Shown one piece after another: positions 14,996-15,620 of a stretch of 15,620 bases of DNA. The stretch's first letter is position 1. Each line of letters begins with the position of its first letter. The position numbers and the translations under genes are program-made. The stretch spans positions 1 through 15,620 of the forward strand of contig JBGVLM010000025.1 in assembly GCA_045124255.1 (NCBI GenBank). Reading direction: 5' to 3'. Below the pieces are notes generated by a model. The model did no database searches and was not told the DNA's origin. It saw nothing but the letters and a program-made list of their open reading frames with translations. This DNA is from Eshraghiella sp045124255 (GTDB lineage: Bacteria > Bacillota > Clostridia > Lachnospirales > Lachnospiraceae).

Positions 14996-15472
14996 ATGAT
15001 AGCAGTATATCCGGGAAGCTTTGACCCGGTCACACTTGGACATCTCGATATTATCACACGTACCTCTAAAATAGCTGACAAGCTTATTGTAGGAGTTTTG
15101 GTAAACAGCCAGAAACAGCCGATGTTTACAATGGAGGAACGCCTTGAGATGCTGCGGGAAACCGTTAAGGAGCTGGATAATGTAGAAGTACAGACTTTTG
15201 AAGGAATGACGATTGATTTTGCACATAAGAATAACGCAAATGTTATTATCAGAGGCTTAAGGGTTATTTCAGATTATGAAACCGAAATGCAGATTGCACA
15301 GGTTAACAGAAGTATTGACCCTTCAATCGAGACAATGTTTTTATCAACCGGACTGGAATACTCATTCTTAAGTTCAACAATAGCCAAGGAAGTGGCATTT
15401 TATAATGCCGGTGTGGAGAAACTTGTGCCTCCAATCGTGGCTAAGAAATTTAAAGAAAAATATTTTAATTAA
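14996..15472 (+). CDS. coaD: Pantetheine-phosphate adenylyltransferase
   Basis: Cytoplasmic enzyme that joins 4'-phosphopantetheine with ATP to form dephospho-CoA, the fourth step of coenzyme A synthesis. The 158 residues are the standard length for bacterial PPAT. The nucleotidyltransferase motif TLGH (13-16) lies in YPGSFDPVTLGHLDII, with the substrate-binding RGLR (86-89) and the C-terminal SSTIAKE (126-132), all as in the family. AAGAGGAG precedes the ATG by a few bases. It has its own promoter and lies 22 bases ahead of a thiolase gene, with no terminator between, so the two may be co-transcribed. Confidence 0.96.
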   Translation: MIAVYPGSFDPVTLGHLDIITRTSKIADKLIVGVLVNSQKQPMFTMEERLEMLRETVKELDNVEVQTFEGMTIDFAHKNNANVIIRGLRVISDYETEMQIAQVNRSIDPSIETMFLSTGLEYSFLSSTIAKEVAFYNAGVEKLVPPIVAKKFKEKYFN

Positions 15473-15494
15473 TTTTTTAAGGAGGATTTTTTTA

Positions 15495-15620
15495 ATGGCT
15501 AAGAAAATCGTTTTAGCAGGCGCTTGCCGTACTGCAATCGGAACTATGGGTGGAGCATTAAGCACAGTTCCAGCTGTAGATCTTGGAGCTATCGTTATCA
15601 AGGAAGCTCTTAACAGAGCA
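15495..15620 (+). CDS. thlA: Acetyl-CoA acetyltransferase (thiolase), 5' part only
   Basis: The first 42 codons of a gene that continues past the window edge. The N-terminus (MAKKIVLAGACRTAIGTMGG and onward to LGAIVIKEAL) matches biosynthetic thiolases, which condense two acetyl-CoA into acetoacetyl-CoA, the first step of the clostridial butyrate route. The catalytic cysteine and histidine lie beyond the edge. A strong AAGGAGG site lies eight bases before the ATG. Codon choice is biased as in highly expressed genes, unlike coaD, which suggests an additional promoter or high translation. Identification by N-terminus is firm for the family, less so for the exact role. Confidence 0.88.
   Translation, partial: MAKKIVLAGACRTAIGTMGGALSTVPAVDLGAIVIKEALNRA

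Overview
The window looks like chromosomal DNA of a low-GC anaerobic Firmicute, most likely a gut Lachnospiraceae in the Roseburia / Agathobacter / Lachnospira neighbourhood. The reasons are the AT-rich intergenic DNA, strong AGGAGG ribosome binding sites, Gram-positive-type lipoproteins, the sequence style of the maltodextrin enzymes, and a thiolase gene start typical of butyrate-forming Clostridia. The genus is an inference from remembered family sequences, not a search result.

Layout. (1) 150-2648: a tightly overlapping zinc/manganese-type ABC importer operon (binding lipoprotein, ATPase, permease). (2) 2649-3527, minus strand: a cupin-AraC transcription factor, convergent with the metal operon and divergent from the next gene. 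(3) 3694-7467: one 1257-codon reading frame joining a complete 4-alpha-glucanotransferase (MalQ) to a complete alpha-glucan phosphorylase (GlgP). (4) 7554-9068: a YesN-type response regulator with a TTG start and an altered acidic pocket. (5) 9304-12973: maltodextrin binding lipoprotein and two permeases (malE/F/G type). (6) 13121-14785: a lipid-anchored GH13 alpha-amylase-type enzyme, closed by a strong intrinsic terminator. (7) 14996-15472: coaD. (8) From 15495, running off the edge: acetyl-CoA acetyltransferase.

Regions 2-6 form a starch/maltodextrin locus. The surface GH13 enzyme trims alpha-glucans, the binding protein and MalFG permease import the oligosaccharides, and cytoplasmic MalQ and GlgP disproportionate and phosphorolyse them to glucose and glucose-1-phosphate. 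Two AraC-type regulators sit inside the locus. The sugar-ABC ATPase and any sensor kinase partner are not in the window and must be encoded elsewhere.

The most interesting point is the MalQ-GlgP fusion. The joint carries a fossil of a normal intergenic region: two TAA triplets in one shifted frame, then a perfect Shine-Dalgarno and ATG, all now read in frame. A single-base deletion explains it. Other points are two unrelated 12-bp inverted repeats at the binding-protein and amylase promoters, a stable hairpin between the binding-protein and permease genes, an atypical receiver domain, and a metal-binding protein lacking two usual ligands. No RNA genes, mobile elements or CRISPR arrays were seen, and no gene-free stretch exceeds 300 bases.
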